DNA of 56,757 bases from Veillonella magna DSM 19857 (GCF_000428745.1 NZ_AUAN01000011.1:1-56757); one strand, 5' to 3'; positions 7,828 through 17,594 are shown, counted from the first letter of the stretch. Translations and numbers: made by a program. The notes: generated by a model from the letters alone, not told the origin.

Positions 7828-10341
7828 ATGGAACGTAAACCGGTAGAAACAACGGGACAGGCTCGATGGGGCATACGGTTTACGGGCGTGGTACAGGGGG
7901 TCGGTTTTCGCCCCCTTGTTTCCGTTATAGCCCATGAACTGGGTCTTACAGGTTTTGTGTATAACGATGCTGCCGGCGTGTACGTAGAGGTACAAGGGGA
8001 TGAAACATTGCTCCGTGGCTTTGTAGAGTCAGTGCAGGCACGCAAGGCTCCGACGGCACGCATTGATGATACGGTGATTACCGTACATCCCGTGGCGAAC
8101 GAAACGGCATTTCTCATTTTACCTTCACCGGCCGATGATACAATGAGTACGTTTATCGGTGCCGATACGGCTCCGTGCGAGGCATGCCTAAAGGAGCTTA
8201 CCGATCCGGAGGATAGACGTTACGGTTACAGTTTTATTAATTGTACTCACTGCGGGCCGCGGTATACGATCATTGAGAAAGCTCCGTATGATAGGCAGTT
8301 TACCACAATGGCTCCGTTTACTATGTGCTCTCCCTGTCAGGCGGAGTACGATGATTTACATGGACGGCGCTACCATGCGGAACCTACGGCGTGCGGTGTA
8401 TGCGGACCGCGGTATTCATTGCTCGATGCACAGGGCAACGCTGTGGAATGTGGTCTTGATAATGCGGAAGAAGATGTGTTTGCTGTAGTGCGTAATCATA
8501 TTGCCAACGGTGATATTGTGGCCGTTAAGGGAATCGGCGGTTATCATTTGGTGTGCGATGCACGCAATGCGAAGGCAATAGATAGGCTGCGCCAGAGAAA
8601 ACGACGGCCCGATAAACCGCTGGCGGTTATGGCAGGATCGTTGGCTACGGCAAAGACAGTGGCTTGCATCAGCGAGGCGGAAGAAGCGGTATTGACCGGT
8701 CCGGAGCGCCCGATTGTATTGTTGGAAACGCTGCATGCTTCCAAGGCAGCCTGTCGTCGTCGACCGGAACGAATGCGAGCCGGTGAAGAAACCATTATGG
8801 ATGCGATAGGTCCCGGCGGGATAGCTTGGGAAGCAGTGGCGCCGGGGAATCATTATATCGGTGTTATGTTGCCCTATGCACCGGTGCATCATTTACTGGT
8901 GCCGAAGGATGCCCTGTGGGTAATGACCAGCGGAAACTACAGCGGTGATACGGTTATTTATGAGGATGAGGCGGCGCTGAGAACATTAACCGGCGTAGCC
9001 GATTGGTTCTTGGTTCACAATCGGCGCATTGTTTCGCCCGTGGACGATTCGGTCGTTGCCGTAGTGAATGATGAACCGTTATTATTCCGACGCAGTCGCG
9101 GTTATGTGCCGTTATCTCTTACGATGGCAGTAGGCGGACAAGCCCCTTCGTCAGAAAAAGAAACTGTGAAGCATAATGGCACAGAGAATAATGCAGCAGA
9201 GAGTATGATGCCGGAGAAGCGGACGAGCAGTGCTATCAAGTGTGATGCGCAGCCATACAGGATGCCCACTATATTGGCTATGGGCGGTGACTTGAAGCAT
9301 GTCTTTGCTATTAATAAAGGGCGCGAAGTATTGCCGGGACCGCATATTGGAGATCTTGCCAATGAAGCGACAAACGAGGCCATGGAGCGTGCGATTGCTC
9401 GTTATGAACAGCTGTTTACGTTAACACCGGATGCGGTAGTAGCCGATAAAAACCCACAGTATTATTCATCGCGCTACGGCAGAGCGTATGCGTCGGACAA
9501 GGGCATTCCTTATCTTGAGGTACAACATCATCATGCACATATTGCTGCTGTTATGGCCGAACATCAATTGGAAGGCCCGGTGTTAGGTGTTGCTTTTGAC
9601 GGTACCGGCTATGGTGATGACGGCGATATTTGGGGCGGCGAGTTTATGCTTTGTGAAGGCAGTCGTTATGAACGCCTGGTGCATTTGGCAAGGACGCCCT
9701 TGCCCGGCGGCGAACGTGCGGTGGAAGAGCCGTGGCGGCAAGCGTTGTGGTATTTACGGCGCACCTGCGGCGAAACATTGTCCGGCCCGTACGAAGCTTG
9801 GCGCGAAGATCTCCCCTATGGTTGGGAACTGGTAGACCAATTATTTAAGAGCAAAATGCCGCAGTTGTGGACGACCAGTGCAGGGCGCTTGTTTGATGCC
9901 GTAGGGTCTTTATTGGGCCTGGGCTATCGTCATAGCTATGACAGCCAGATTGCTATGGCACTGGAACAGCTGGCGTATAGCAAACGAGGCAATTTATACG
10001 ATTTTTATTATGACGGCTCGGTGTTGGATTTTTATCCATTGGTGCGTCAGATTATCGAAGGACGCATCAAGGGTGTGGCACGGAGTACATTGGCGGCTTC
10101 CTTCCATCGCACCCTAGCCTATGGGATTACGGAAGTAGCCGAAGATTTGTGTAGCCGATACGGGATACAGACGATTGTTCTCGGCGGCGGTGTATTTCAG
10201 AACAGGCGGCTATTAGCGGAAATGGCGCGTATGGAGCCGACCTATCGAGTCGTATTACCTAAAAAAATTCCCGTAAACGACGGGGGACTTGCTGTCGGTC
10301 AATGGTGGCTGGCTATGAAGCAGTTGACGGAAAAGGAGTGA
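7828..10341 (+). CDS. hypF: Carbamoyltransferase HypF
   Basis: 837 residues. Order of domains: acylphosphatase (VQGVGFRP, 22-29), two zinc fingers from Cys116 to about 195 (CEAC, CTHCGPRY, CSPC, CGVCGPRY), YrdC-like (about 205-420) and a Kae1-like carbamoyltransferase with HHHAHIAAV near 567. It makes the thiocarboxamide on HypE from carbamoyl phosphate for the cyanide ligands of [NiFe]-hydrogenase. It is longer than usual (about 750) because of a low-complexity insert near 433-480 between YrdC and Kae1 parts. First gene of hypFCDE, 4 bp before hypC. Confidence 0.96.
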   Translation: MERKPVETTGQARWGIRFTGVVQGVGFRPLVSVIAHELGLTGFVYNDAAGVYVEVQGDETLLRGFVESVQARKAPTARIDDTVITVHPVANETAFLILPSPADDTMSTFIGADTAPCEACLKELTDPEDRRYGYSFINCTHCGPRYTIIEKAPYDRQFTTMAPFTMCSPCQAEYDDLHGRRYHAEPTACGVCGPRYSLLDAQGNAVECGLDNAEEDVFAVVRNHIANGDIVAVKGIGGYHLVCDARNAKAIDRLRQRKRRPDKPLAVMAGSLATAKTVACISEAEEAVLTGPERPIVLLETLHASKAACRRRPERMRAGEETIMDAIGPGGIAWEAVAPGNHYIGVMLPYAPVHHLLVPKDALWVMTSGNYSGDTVIYEDEAALRTLTGVADWFLVHNRRIVSPVDDSVVAVVNDEPLLFRRSRGYVPLSLTMAVGGQAPSSEKETVKHNGTENNAAESMMPEKRTSSAIKCDAQPYRMPTILAMGGDLKHVFAINKGREVLPGPHIGDLANEATNEAMERAIARYEQLFTLTPDAVVADKNPQYYSSRYGRAYASDKGIPYLEVQHHHAHIAAVMAEHQLEGPVLGVAFDGTGYGDDGDIWGGEFMLCEGSRYERLVHLARTPLPGGERAVEEPWRQALWYLRRTCGETLSGPYEAWREDLPYGWELVDQLFKSKMPQLWTTSAGRLFDAVGSLLGLGYRHSYDSQIAMALEQLAYSKRGNLYDFYYDGSVLDFYPLVRQIIEGRIKGVARSTLAASFHRTLAYGITEVAEDLCSRYGIQTIVLGGGVFQNRRLLAEMARMEPTYRVVLPKKIPVNDGGLAVGQWWLAMKQLTEKE

Positions 10342-10345
10342 TCAT

Positions 10346-10597
10346 ATGTGTTTAGCGGTGCCTGCACAGTTAGTACAGGTTAATGAATTTGTCGGGACCA
10401 TTGCCCTTACCGGTGTTACCCGTGATGTGAATCTCATGTTGGTGCCGGAAGCCAAAGTCGGCGATTGGGTATTGGTTCATGCAGGTTGTGCGGTTCAGAT
10501 TGTAGACGAAGAGGAAGCGAAGGCGACTATGGACGCTTTCCGGGAGTTGGAAGAACGTGAAGAAGCTTACTTTAGAGAACAAACTACAAGCCGCTAA
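10346..10597 (+). CDS. hypC: Hydrogenase assembly chaperone HypC
   Basis: 83 residues, normal length, starting MCLAVPAQL with the essential Cys2. It carries the Fe(CN)2CO group with HypD to the hydrogenase large subunit. AAAAGGAG lies upstream. The 3' end overlaps hypD by 41 bp, an unusually long overlap. Confidence 0.96.
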   Translation: MCLAVPAQLVQVNEFVGTIALTGVTRDVNLMLVPEAKVGDWVLVHAGCAVQIVDEEEAKATMDAFRELEEREEAYFREQTTSR

Positions 10598-11675
10598 GGC
10601 GTTATTGGAGGATATAAAATCCCTTTACACTCCGGGGGAAACGGTGCGGATTATGGAGGTGTGCGGTACGCATACGGTAGCTATTTTCCGCGAAGGTATC
10701 CGTCAGATGTTACCGGAGGGTATCGAACTTATCAGCGGACCGGGGTGTCCTGTGTGCGTTACCGATCAGTCGTATATGGATAAGGCATTGGCCTATGCGG
10801 CGCGGGAAGATGTTATTATCGCTACCTTCGGCGACATGCTCAAGGTGCCCGGCACGGACGGCAATTTATGGGAAGCTAAAAGTGAAGGTGCGCAGATTCA
10901 TATCATATATAGTCCGATGGAAATCGTTGCCTTAGGTCGTCAGCATCCGGATAAGAAAATTGTATTTTTGGCGATTGGTTTTGAAACGACGGTAGCGGTT
11001 ATTGCAGCCACGGTTAAAATGGTGGCGCAAGCGGGCCTGGACAATGTATTCTTCCTGGTGTCGCATAAGCTGGTGCCGCCGGCGTTGCGGGCGTTGTTGG
11101 ATCGTAAGGAACGGCAGCTTGATGGATTTTTGTTGCCCGGTCATGTCAGCGTTATCATCGGCGAAGAGCCGTACCGTTTCTTGGCAGAAGAGTATGGCAT
11201 TCCGTCTTGTATCGCCGGCTTTGATGGCTTGGAAATTTTAGCGGCTGTACGCGATATTCTGTGGCAACGTAAGTCCGGCACTTATTACGTGGGTAATCAG
11301 TATAAGTCGGTAGTAGCTAAAACGGGTAATCCGGTGGCGATACAATTAATGAAGGAGTTGTATGAACCGGCTGACGATGTATGGCGCGGTATGGGTGTCA
11401 TTCCAAAGTCGGGCTTGCGCTTGGCCGGAGAGTATGCGCGATTTGATGCAGAACGCATGTTACTGCTGGGTGACATGGGAGAAGCCACGCCGCCGAAAGG
11501 TTGCCAATGCGATAAGGTATTGCAAGGTTTGATTCGCCCCGATGAATGTGCGCTGTTTGGCAAGGAATGTACCGCCGATCATCCGGTCGGGGCTTGCATG
11601 GTGTCGGTAGAAGGCAGCTGTGCGGCATGGTATAAGTATAGACGGACCAGCGGCGGCCAGTTGTGGGAGGATTGA
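10557..11675 (+). CDS. hypD: Hydrogenase formation protein HypD
   Basis: 372 residues using a GTG start inside hypC; the next Met (IMEVCGTHT) falls within the first conserved motif, so an upstream start is needed. Key features: EVCGTHT, SGPGCPVCVT, GFETT, FLLPGHVSVIIG and the C-terminal cysteines for the 4Fe-4S cluster (CQCDKVLQGLIRPDEC, ECTADHPVGACMVSVEGSCAAW). Scaffold on which the Fe-ligand centre is built. Long overlap with hypC implies coupled translation. Confidence 0.95.
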   Translation: MKKLTLENKLQAAKALLEDIKSLYTPGETVRIMEVCGTHTVAIFREGIRQMLPEGIELISGPGCPVCVTDQSYMDKALAYAAREDVIIATFGDMLKVPGTDGNLWEAKSEGAQIHIIYSPMEIVALGRQHPDKKIVFLAIGFETTVAVIAATVKMVAQAGLDNVFFLVSHKLVPPALRALLDRKERQLDGFLLPGHVSVIIGEEPYRFLAEEYGIPSCIAGFDGLEILAAVRDILWQRKSGTYYVGNQYKSVVAKTGNPVAIQLMKELYEPADDVWRGMGVIPKSGLRLAGEYARFDAERMLLLGDMGEATPPKGCQCDKVLQGLIRPDECALFGKECTADHPVGACMVSVEGSCAAWYKYRRTSGGQLWED

Positions 11676-11677
11676 AT

Positions 11678-12688
11678 ATGGGTGAAGTAATTCGATTAGT
11701 ACATGGTAATGGCGGACGATTTAGCCATGAATTGATGGAGCGTTATATTCTGCCCCATTTTACCAACTCGCTGCTGGCACCATTGCATGATGGCGCACAA
11801 TTTACGGTAAAAGCGGGACGGATGGCGTTTACTACCGATTCGTATGTAGTGACGCCTCAGTTCTTCCCCGGCGGCAATATCGGCAAATTGGCCGTATGCG
11901 GTACGGTTAACGATTTGACGATGAACGGGGCCGTACCACAGTATTTGAGTTGTGGATTTATTTTAGAAGAAGGTCTGGACAGCGATGTATTGGAGTCCGT
12001 CGTTACGACGATGGCGGCCATGGCCAAAGAAGCAGGCGTACAGATTGTCACCGGTGATACGAAGGTCGTGGAAAAAGGGGCCGTAGACGGAATTTATATT
12101 AATACGGCCGGCGTAGGGTATATCCCCGAAGGCATTGTCATCGGACCGGATCGTGTAACGGCGGATATGGACGTAATCCTCACTGGTTCCTTAGGTGATC
12201 ATGCAGTGGCTGTTATGGGGACGCGGTACGGGTTTACTTTGCCTGATAGTATTGTTACCGATTGCGCACCGCTTAACGGTATGTTGACACCGGTGCTTTT
12301 AGAATTCGGCGATGCGGTGGCACTGATGCGTGATCCCACGCGAGGTGGGGTGGCAACGGTGCTACAAGAAATTGCTACACAGGCGCAGGTGGGGATTCGC
12401 GTGCGTGAAGCGGCCGTTCCCGTACACGAAGATGTGGCGGCGGTTTGTCATATGTTAGGCTATGATCCGTTGTATTTGGCTAATGAAGGCAAGGCGATTC
12501 TCTTTGTAAAAAAAGAGGCAACCGAAGAAATTTTACAGCGATTGCATCAGCATCCGTACGGTCGTGAGGCGGTGTGCATCGGTGAAACTATGGCGAAGAA
12601 TGCTGGTAAGGTAGGACTTGAAACGGCCTTGGGTGGTGTTCGTCTCTTAGATATGCTCGGTGAAGATCAGGTGCCGCGTATTTGCTAG
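11678..12688 (+). CDS. hypE: Hydrogenase maturation protein HypE
   Basis: 336 residues from the ATG at 11678, 2 bp after the hypD stop, with GGGAGG upstream; an upstream GTG would put the ribosome site inside the gene. PurM-like ATP-binding protein (HGNGGRFSHELMERYI, DPTRGGVATVLQEI) ending in PRIC, the C-terminal cysteine that receives the carbamoyl group and becomes a thiocyanate. hypA, hypB and hydrogenase structural genes are not in the window. Confidence 0.96.
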   Translation: MGEVIRLVHGNGGRFSHELMERYILPHFTNSLLAPLHDGAQFTVKAGRMAFTTDSYVVTPQFFPGGNIGKLAVCGTVNDLTMNGAVPQYLSCGFILEEGLDSDVLESVVTTMAAMAKEAGVQIVTGDTKVVEKGAVDGIYINTAGVGYIPEGIVIGPDRVTADMDVILTGSLGDHAVAVMGTRYGFTLPDSIVTDCAPLNGMLTPVLLEFGDAVALMRDPTRGGVATVLQEIATQAQVGIRVREAAVPVHEDVAAVCHMLGYDPLYLANEGKAILFVKKEATEEILQRLHQHPYGREAVCIGETMAKNAGKVGLETALGGVRLLDMLGEDQVPRIC

Positions 12689-12801
12689 CGACGCATAGAC
12701 CTTTGTGGCAGCTATCCGTATATCTTCACGGTGTCTATTCGTAGATTTTTATTTGAAATTTTGGTAAAATGTATAATAATAATTAATGAGGAGGGTGACG
12801 T

Positions 12802-13245
12802 ATGAAAAAGAAAATTGCAGCTGCTATTATGGCAGTTACTATGTCCGTAGCCTCTACCGGCTTATTTATGACAACACAGGCGTTTAGTCTCGGTGATTTG
12901 GGCGGTATTGTTAAGGTAGCCGGTGTAGGGTTCCTCGTAGATAAATACGGCGAGCAGATTAACAGCTTTTTGAACTCCGTATTAAAACAAAATAACTTAA
13001 GTACAACGTACACGACAAAGGTGGTTCCTATCGTCAGTGTAGGCAATAAAGGCTATATTGGGGCTGCGCAGGTTACGGGACCGGCATCCGAGGTAGAACG
13101 CGTACAGGCGGTTGCTCAAATTGAGGCCAGCTTTAACAGTGTAGCACGTATTAAAGGTTTGGTGCCGATTGATAGTAAAAATCCGACCAACGCTTCCCGT
13201 ATTCAAGGCGTAGGTGTATCGGCTATCATTGATTTGCGTATTTAA
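12802..13245 (+). CDS. Secreted protein of unknown function
   Basis: 147 residues with a clear signal peptide (MKKKIAAAIMAVTMSVASTGLFMTTQAF, cleavage near 28). The mature part is glycine- and valine-rich with predicted strands (TKVVPIVSVGNKGYIGAAQVTGP, RIQGVGVSAIIDLRI). GAGGAGGGTGA gives a strong start, and a TATAAT at 12772-12777 may be its -10. It ends in its own terminator, so it is probably a single-gene unit. No family recognised; its place before envelope genes suggests a periplasmic role. Confidence 0.8.
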   Translation: MKKKIAAAIMAVTMSVASTGLFMTTQAFSLGDLGGIVKVAGVGFLVDKYGEQINSFLNSVLKQNNLSTTYTTKVVPIVSVGNKGYIGAAQVTGPASEVERVQAVAQIEASFNSVARIKGLVPIDSKNPTNASRIQGVGVSAIIDLRI

Positions 13246-13251
13246 CGGCGT

Positions 13252-13285
13252 AAAAGCATAGATCGGTACCGGTCTATGCTTTTAT
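13252..13285 (+). terminator. Rho-independent terminator
   Basis: 11-bp stem (13252-13262 with 13273-13283), 10-nt loop, T tail; just after the secreted-protein gene. Confidence 0.85.
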
Positions 13286-13322
13286 TATGATTGGGAAGTC
13301 ACATATCCAGTAGGAGGGCTCT

Positions 13323-14507
13323 ATGAAAAAACAGCTTTTGACATTGGTAACGGCCGCGCTGATGACAGGTAGCGTATGGGCGGCCCCGGATACCGTATTA
13401 GAAAAGACAAATAGTTTGGAAACAACTGTATACGGAGACGTTCAGATTGGTGCATTGGTGGATCGTGTAAACCAGTTGGACCAGACCGTGTATGGTGCTA
13501 CGCGTTCGGGTACGCTTAACAGCAAGGTGGATGAGTTGTACCGTTCGGTAGCCGGGTCGGACAGCGGTGTGTCCATTACACAGGAAGTGGATGTATTAGA
13601 ATGGAGCTATCAAGGAGCTGTAACGCAGGGTTCCCTCTTGGAACGACTCAATCGGTTGGAACGCAGTGTAACGGGACAGGTTGGTACCGGTTCGGTGCAG
13701 AGCCGAATTACGGCGCTAAAGAAGGCCATTGACGGTAAAGATGTTAAGCTGACACCGCAAATCGGTACCGTAGCGGCCGATCATGTGTTTAAGGTGACAT
13801 TAAATGACCCGATTAGCACTAAAACCAATGAATTGGGCGATGCGTTCACCTTTACTGTGGCAGAAGATGTTATGGACGGCGATGTTCTTATCGTGCCGGC
13901 CGGTACGGTGGGAACCGGTCATATTTCAGAATTGAAACGGGCCTCCTCCTTTGGTCGCAACGGTAAATTAGATCTTCGTTTCGATACAATCCCTACCATT
14001 GACGGTACAACCTTTGCCGCGTTACAAGGTGAAGATGCAAAGAAAAAGACCGAACAAGAGCTTAAAGCGGCCGGTGCATCGGTGGCCGGAGCGGTTCTCT
14101 TGGGACCGGTAGGTCTGGTGGGCGGTTTCTTTGTCAAAGGGAAAAACATAGAGCTTTCCGATGGAGCCGCTATCTATGTACAGCCGGAAGATATGGTGAC
14201 CGTACAGGGAATTGTTATCGGCGGTGACGGACTTAATCATGCGAACGATACGTTGTCCATTACGCCGGTGACGGCACCGGTAGAAGAAACCACAACGGAA
14301 ACGGGTGGTACGGTGTATGTGCCGGACGATAACGGTACGGTAGTCGGTGAGGTAGAAGAAGCAGAACCGGTGGATACCGCAGCGGAGGATACGGCTGCTT
14401 CGTCATCCGATGCGGAGGAAGTAAAGGCAGAGACTACGCATGTCACCGAAGATAGCCAGTCGGCGACAGCACCGTCTAAGCCTATCGTAGTAGTTAAGCG
14501 CAGCTAA
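13323..14507 (+). CDS. Periplasmic repeat protein with acidic C-terminus
   Basis: 394 residues with a signal peptide (cleavage after VWAA, about 21). Residues 26-135 hold four repeats of about 28-30 residues of the form LE-TVYG....G.L..RV..LE, alternating amphipathic helices and turns. A strand-rich domain follows (about 145-290) with a glycine-rich hydrophobic stretch (AGASVAGAVLLGPVGLVGGFFV). The last 90 residues are acidic and Thr/Ala-rich. It lies 18 bp before the LptD-like gene and probably shares its mRNA, so a cell-envelope role is likely. Family not recognised. Confidence 0.8.
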   Translation: MKKQLLTLVTAALMTGSVWAAPDTVLEKTNSLETTVYGDVQIGALVDRVNQLDQTVYGATRSGTLNSKVDELYRSVAGSDSGVSITQEVDVLEWSYQGAVTQGSLLERLNRLERSVTGQVGTGSVQSRITALKKAIDGKDVKLTPQIGTVAADHVFKVTLNDPISTKTNELGDAFTFTVAEDVMDGDVLIVPAGTVGTGHISELKRASSFGRNGKLDLRFDTIPTIDGTTFAALQGEDAKKKTEQELKAAGASVAGAVLLGPVGLVGGFFVKGKNIELSDGAAIYVQPEDMVTVQGIVIGGDGLNHANDTLSITPVTAPVEETTTETGGTVYVPDDNGTVVGEVEEAEPVDTAAEDTAASSSDAEEVKAETTHVTEDSQSATAPSKPIVVVKRS

Positions 14508-14525
14508 AGGAGAGAAGAGACACAA

Positions 14526-16076
14526 ATGATAGGTAAAAAGTGGCGGTATGCGATGTTAGCCGGGCTGATAACGGGAGCCTTGGTTCCTGCCGTGCAGGCA
14601 GCTGACAGTAACGGCCTGGTGTATGAAGATGCGACGGAGATAACCGGTGAAGTACGCCCGGAAGCGCTGGCAGCACAGGAGGGTGCGGATGGTGCGCTGA
14701 TTCGCGTAGTGCGGCGGGGTAATCCGACCGAGACGGTACTGAGCACATCGGAACAGCCGATTAAGGTAGATGCGGATAGCATGTACTATGGGGATACAAG
14801 CGGCAATGTGATTGCCGTGGGCAAGGTTGACATGGTGCAAGGCAATCGCGAGATTCACAGCGATCGCATTGTAGGCAATGTAAAGACGCAGGATTATACG
14901 ACGGACGGACCCTTTCACTATTTAGAAGATAAAGGGGCTACTAAGGATTTGACCGGTGAAAATTTATCCTTCAATACCGGAACAAATGCAGGTAGTGCTC
15001 CTAATGTGATGGGCTTTACGGCGCCGTATTTTATCAAAGGCGAGCATGTTACCTTTGACGGTGACATGGCAATTATTAAAAACGGTTGGGTAACGACTAA
15101 GCATGCTATGGCCTATAAGGGCGTACCTGATTATCGAATGGAAGGCTCTCTTATTGAAGTGTATCCCGGCGATAAGGCTATCATTCACAATGCCCGTCTG
15201 TTTATCAAAAACGGTGAGGTTCTCAGTCGGTCGCGCTATGTGGTGTCACTGCGCGGTGACCGCAAGAGTAAGGTGAATATCTTTTCGTTGATTCCCCGTC
15301 CTATGTACGACAGTACCGATGGATTTGGTTTTAAAGGTAATATTGAATATCCTATTGGGGCGACGGACGAAGCCTTTTTCCGCTACGAATGGTATACCAA
15401 GGGAGGCTTTAAGCCGAGTATCGGTTATCGTCACTTCCTGCCTTGGGGGACGGCTCAATTGGCCTATAGTCGAGAGTCGGCTACCTTGAATGCACAGCAG
15501 GTATGGGTAGAAAAGAGACCGGAATTGTCCGTGGATACCCATGTGTACCATATCGGCGATACGCCGTTTACTATCCGCGGTGGTGCCAGCATCGGCTACT
15601 GGAAAGAAGATTATATCAAGGGTACTCACCGCAAATTGTATGCAGAAGTGAGTCATGATACATGGCATCCTTGGAAGGATATGGATGTACGTGTTTATGG
15701 AGGGTATCAGAAAGACCATTATGGTTATAATGACTACACTCGTAATGCACCGTATTGGGGTGTATCGGCCAGTCAACGCGTAACGGATTGGCTTACATTC
15801 TTCGGCGGTTACAAACAATACAATATGCCGCAATTTAAAGATTCGCCGTATCCGTTTGATACGATTGATGTACATCGAAATGCCGTTTTGGGTTTTACCG
15901 TACGCTTGTCGCGACTTGATTCCTTTACGGTTTCGACGCAGCGCGATGTACAGTCCGGTGAATTGCGGTATGTAGACTACACATGGTATCGCGATATGCA
16001 TTCCTTTGAAGGCTGGCTTACATATCAGTCGAAGCAGAAGGAATGGAAATATATGGTGGTAGCTAAAGACTTCTAG
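14526..16076 (+). CDS. LptD/OstA-like outer-membrane assembly protein
   Basis: 516 residues, shorter than LptD of Proteobacteria (about 780). Signal peptide ends near VQAA (26). Residues about 75-215 form an OstA/LptA-like domain (IKVDADSMYYGDTSGNVIAVGKVDMVQGNREIHSDRIVGN). The remainder is strand-rich with alternating aromatic residues, and the protein ends in Phe, as outer-membrane barrels do. It would place lipopolysaccharide or related lipid in the outer membrane. It is the strongest sign that the host is diderm. Confidence 0.82.
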   Translation: MIGKKWRYAMLAGLITGALVPAVQAADSNGLVYEDATEITGEVRPEALAAQEGADGALIRVVRRGNPTETVLSTSEQPIKVDADSMYYGDTSGNVIAVGKVDMVQGNREIHSDRIVGNVKTQDYTTDGPFHYLEDKGATKDLTGENLSFNTGTNAGSAPNVMGFTAPYFIKGEHVTFDGDMAIIKNGWVTTKHAMAYKGVPDYRMEGSLIEVYPGDKAIIHNARLFIKNGEVLSRSRYVVSLRGDRKSKVNIFSLIPRPMYDSTDGFGFKGNIEYPIGATDEAFFRYEWYTKGGFKPSIGYRHFLPWGTAQLAYSRESATLNAQQVWVEKRPELSVDTHVYHIGDTPFTIRGGASIGYWKEDYIKGTHRKLYAEVSHDTWHPWKDMDVRVYGGYQKDHYGYNDYTRNAPYWGVSASQRVTDWLTFFGGYKQYNMPQFKDSPYPFDTIDVHRNAVLGFTVRLSRLDSFTVSTQRDVQSGELRYVDYTWYRDMHSFEGWLTYQSKQKEWKYMVVAKDF

Positions 16077-16178
16077 ATCCACGCGGTTATAGGGCAAGAT
16101 TGAAGACTACCGTATATTCGATTACTATACGTTGATGAGTAAATAATAATTTTGCAGGAAAGGTTTGGGGAGACACGT

Positions 16179-17048
16179 ATGAAACGAATTCGTAAAGCGG
16201 TTATCCCGGCAGCCGGATTTGGTACACGTTTTTTACCGGCTACCAAGGCACAGCCGAAAGAAATGTTACCGATTGTCGACACGCCGACAATTCAATATAT
16301 TGTACAGGAAGCATTGGATTCGGGAATCGAAGAAATTCTTATTATTACCGGTCGCAATAAACGGGCTATTGAAGATCATTTTGACACCAGTGTAGAATTG
16401 GAACAGCTGTTGCAGCAGCAGGGCAAGAAAAAACAGCTGGACATGGTTCGTGAATTAGCGGACGTACGGGTTCATTTTATTCGCCAAAAGGCACCGCGCG
16501 GGCTAGGTGATGCAGTGCTGTGTGCCAAGGCATTTATCGGTGATGAACCGTTTGCGGTTTTGCTCGGTGATGACGTAGTATACAATCCGGAATATCCTTG
16601 CTTAAAGCAGTTGATTGATTGCTATAATATGCATGGCGGTACGATTTTAGGTGCTCAATTTGTACCGGAAGAAAAGGTAAGCTCCTACGGTATTGTATCC
16701 GGGACACCTATAGAGGAAAATTTGTATCGTGTGGAAGGATTGGTAGAAAAACCGAGCCGTAATATGGCCCCGTCTAATTTAGCTGTATTGGGACGTTACA
16801 TTTTGCCGCCGGAAATTTTCGATTTATTGGAAAAAACACCGCAAGGGGCAGGGAATGAGATACAGTTAACCGATGCATTGGCCAGCTTAGAAACACCGGT
16901 ATATGCATTGGCGTATGATGGTGTTCGCTATGACATCGGCGACCGTTTGGGATATCTTAAAGCTACCGTGGAATATGCATTGCGTAATCCTATCGTAGCC
17001 GATGGCTTCAAAGAGTATTTAAAAGCATTGAATATAGATGAAATATAA
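16179..17048 (+). CDS. galU: UTP-glucose-1-phosphate uridylyltransferase
   Basis: 289 residues from the ATG at 16179 (GGGGAG upstream); an upstream TTG start lacks support. Nucleotidyltransferase motif AAGFGTRFLPATKAQPKEMLPIVD, then GLGDAVLCAKAFIGDEPFAVLLGDD, VEKPS and the GDRLGYLKATVEYAL end. It makes UDP-glucose for envelope polysaccharide, which fits its place after outer-membrane genes. Confidence 0.95.
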   Translation: MKRIRKAVIPAAGFGTRFLPATKAQPKEMLPIVDTPTIQYIVQEALDSGIEEILIITGRNKRAIEDHFDTSVELEQLLQQQGKKKQLDMVRELADVRVHFIRQKAPRGLGDAVLCAKAFIGDEPFAVLLGDDVVYNPEYPCLKQLIDCYNMHGGTILGAQFVPEEKVSSYGIVSGTPIEENLYRVEGLVEKPSRNMAPSNLAVLGRYILPPEIFDLLEKTPQGAGNEIQLTDALASLETPVYALAYDGVRYDIGDRLGYLKATVEYALRNPIVADGFKEYLKALNIDEI

Positions 17049-17106
17049 CGGCTGTAACATGTAGATGGCATGTGATACTACATGCTCTGTGTTGATGGCT
17101 TTAATG

Positions 17107-17147
17107 AAAGGCTTTTACACTTTTTTGTGTGAAAGTCTTTTGTTTTT
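17107..17147 (+). terminator. Terminator after galU
   Basis: Stem 17107-17120 with 17127-17140 (one G-T pair, one gap), six-T loop, T-rich tail. Confidence 0.75.
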
Positions 17148-17203
17148 ATACGCTGTGTAATATAATGGAAGAAACTGTATGTAGTGTTACATGGGAGGCA
17201 GTT

Positions 17204-17500
17204 ATGAGCGTAAATGAAAAATTGCGTAATCCGATGAATGATCAGCTGTTTCGAGCTGTACTGACTTTGAAAAGTCTGGAAGAGTGCTATGAATTTTTTG
17301 AAGATATTTGCACCGTTAACGAATTGAAAGCGTTATCACAACGTTTGCAGGTAGCACGCATGTTAGAGGATGGCGAAAGCTATGACACGATTGTGGAAAC
17401 TACCGGGGCCAGTACGGCTACCATTAGTCGTGTAAAGCGATGCCTTGTTTATGGCGCCGATGGATATAAGACCGTCTTGGCCAGAATGAAGGATCAATAG
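17204..17500 (+). CDS. TrpR/YerC-family DNA-binding protein
   Basis: 98 residues from the ATG at 17204, with GGGAGG upstream; the longer frame runs back through the promoter (TATAAT at 17161-17166). The TrpR-like helix-turn-helix is ELKALSQRLQVARMLEDGESYDTIVETTGASTATISRVKRCL (about 40-80). YerC/YecD proteins are small cytoplasmic regulators of the TrpR superfamily with unknown targets. It appears to be a single gene. Confidence 0.88.
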   Translation: MSVNEKLRNPMNDQLFRAVLTLKSLEECYEFFEDICTVNELKALSQRLQVARMLEDGESYDTIVETTGASTATISRVKRCLVYGADGYKTVLARMKDQ

Positions 17501-17594
17501 ATTATAACCGGTGTGGGGTTAGCTATTAGAGAGTACTTACACTGTAGTATGAATAGCGAGGCGAGATAGTTTATACGTGTAGAGGAGAGAGTAC

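Noticed and set aside
15246-16097. 283-residue minus-strand open frame opposite the LptD-like gene
   Set aside because: Shadow frame; the plus-strand gene has a signal peptide, domain match and ribosome site.
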